Of a stretch of 15,303 bases of DNA, positions 14,708 through 15,303 are shown one piece after another. Each line of letters opens with the position of its first letter. Within the stretch, counting starts at the first letter, position 1. A model generated the notes under the pieces. The model did not search any database, was not told the origin of the DNA, and worked only from the letters and a program-made list of their open reading frames with translations. Position numbers and translations under genes: made by a program. Origin of the DNA: Dehalococcoidia bacterium (GTDB taxonomy: Bacteria; Chloroflexota; Dehalococcoidia; Tepidiformales; Tepidiformaceae); assembly GCA_023228745.1 (NCBI GenBank), contig JALOAP010000025.1, positions 1-15,303 of the forward strand. The letters are read 5' to 3'.

Positions 14708-14725
14708 CATCGCAAAAAAGCGATG
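14708..14725. repeat. Inverted repeat CATCGC-A6-GCGATG before the MFS gene
   Basis: Two perfect 6-base arms (14708-14713 and 14720-14725) flank six A residues, ending 8 bases from the MFS ATG on its upstream side. In the MFS transcript it forms a hairpin with a U6 loop whose arm touches the GAGG ribosome site. It could be a dimeric-regulator operator or an RNA element affecting translation. Confidence 0.4.
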
Positions 14726-14775
14726 CGGGCACTGTGGGGGCAGGGGCGTGTGGCGTCAAGGGGCGATGCAGTTGC

Positions 14776-15303
14776 TCAAGTGAGGAATGGCTTTAGGCGC
14801 GGGATGACCTCCCGACGGATGTGCCCCTCGATGTTACGAAGGGTGGGAACAACAACCTCGCCGCTGTCCAAGGGTCCAGTGGGTGCGAAACAAATATCAC
14901 TCGTTGCCAAGAATTCAACCTCCGCGTACCACTCGGGGTTGGATCCGGGGATGAGCGTTACGACAGTTGTTGGGTCATCTTCGTGCAGCAAATTGGCAGG
15001 CTTGGCCAACACCCCGTCGGGCAGTCCTGTCCAATGCAGCGTTCTCGTCTGAGCCGTTAAGGTGAGCGTACGGTGCTTATCATGGCCAACTAGCGAGTGC
15101 AACTGCCATAAGGGATGTTCAAGCGGATGAAAACGCGCAAGACCACTGAAAGGTTGCAGACTCTTGATGATCGCGATCGCACGTGGATCCATTCCGTCGA
15201 TCTTTCGTGATGCATTGTTCTGGAACGTTTCAGGAGTGCGAAAGATCGGAAATTCCAGTTCTTGTAGTGCCACCTCCGGGTGTGTAACAATCGGTGAGCT
15301 GCC
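14776..15303 (-). CDS. Hypothetical protein, N-terminus outside the window
   Basis: The frame is open to the right edge, so at least 175 residues are encoded; the GTG at 15271-15273 is probably internal because the reading continues (THPEVALQELEFPIF). Visible blocks are EFPIFRTPETF, KIDGMDPRAIAIIKSLQPF, HPLWQLHSLVGHDKHRTLTL and a final IRREVIPRLKPFL. There is no signal peptide or membrane helix. The KI-GM-LQP and PLW-LH-L-DKHR pattern resembles a hypothetical protein family I have seen in accessory regions, for which I know no function. Codon choice is less G/C-biased at third positions than in the other genes, which fits later acquisition. It is separated from the MFS start by 75 bases and lies on the same strand. 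Confidence 0.75.
   Translation of the reverse strand, partial: GSSPIVTHPEVALQELEFPIFRTPETFQNNASRKIDGMDPRAIAIIKSLQPFSGLARFHPLEHPLWQLHSLVGHDKHRTLTLTAQTRTLHWTGLPDGVLAKPANLLHEDDPTTVVTLIPGSNPEWYAEVEFLATSDICFAPTGPLDSGEVVVPTLRNIEGHIRREVIPRLKPFLT

Overview
The window is GC-rich, with strongly G/C-biased third codon positions and short intergenic gaps. Secreted proteins carry Thr-Pro (TPTPTP) linkers, two sortases sit in tandem, and nothing specific to an outer membrane is visible. That combination resembles Chloroflexota, perhaps a Dehalococcoidia or Tepidiforma-like lineage. This is inferred from style; no rRNA marker is present.

Layout. Positions 1-750 hold the 3' end of an unrecognised gene and, on the opposite strand, what looks like the N-terminal stub of a neutral zinc metallopeptidase. 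Positions 747-2954 form a cell-surface cluster: a secreted protein with a C-terminal membrane anchor, then two paralogous sortases, closed by a strong terminator at 2979-3011. A convergent aldo/keto reductase follows at 3081-4100. Positions 4101-5050 are poor, apparently decaying accessory DNA with one plausible 70-residue protein and one doubtful reading frame. rpsT (ribosomal protein bS20) with its own terminator lies at 5054-5371.

Positions 5524-8713 hold a membrane-anchored TlpA/ResA-like thioredoxin (minus strand), divergent from a PhoP/PhoR-type response regulator and sensor kinase pair. The shared gap contains an 11-bp-period direct repeat with the geometry of a PHO box. The kinase converges on a complete CE4 polysaccharide deacetylase, and the two stop codons share the tetranucleotide CTAG. 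The deacetylase is divergent from a MarR regulator, with small inverted repeats between them.

After MarR come a membrane-tethered LuxR-type regulator with an extracytoplasmic beta-propeller-like sensor, and a two-gene ABC-2 exporter whose genes overlap by GTGA. A convergent MFS transporter follows. The right edge carries a 5'-truncated hypothetical gene whose codon usage differs from its neighbours.

The main theme is the cell envelope and sensing of the outside: sortases and a candidate substrate, cell-wall deacetylase, extracytoplasmic thioredoxin, two-component system, membrane-bound transcription factor and exporters. I see no rRNA, tRNA, CRISPR array, insertion sequence or phage module. 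The most interesting items are the LuxR-propeller regulator beside an exporter, the tandem sortases (one with a lipoprotein-like signal) beside an anchored protein without a classical LPXTG motif, and the putative PHO box.
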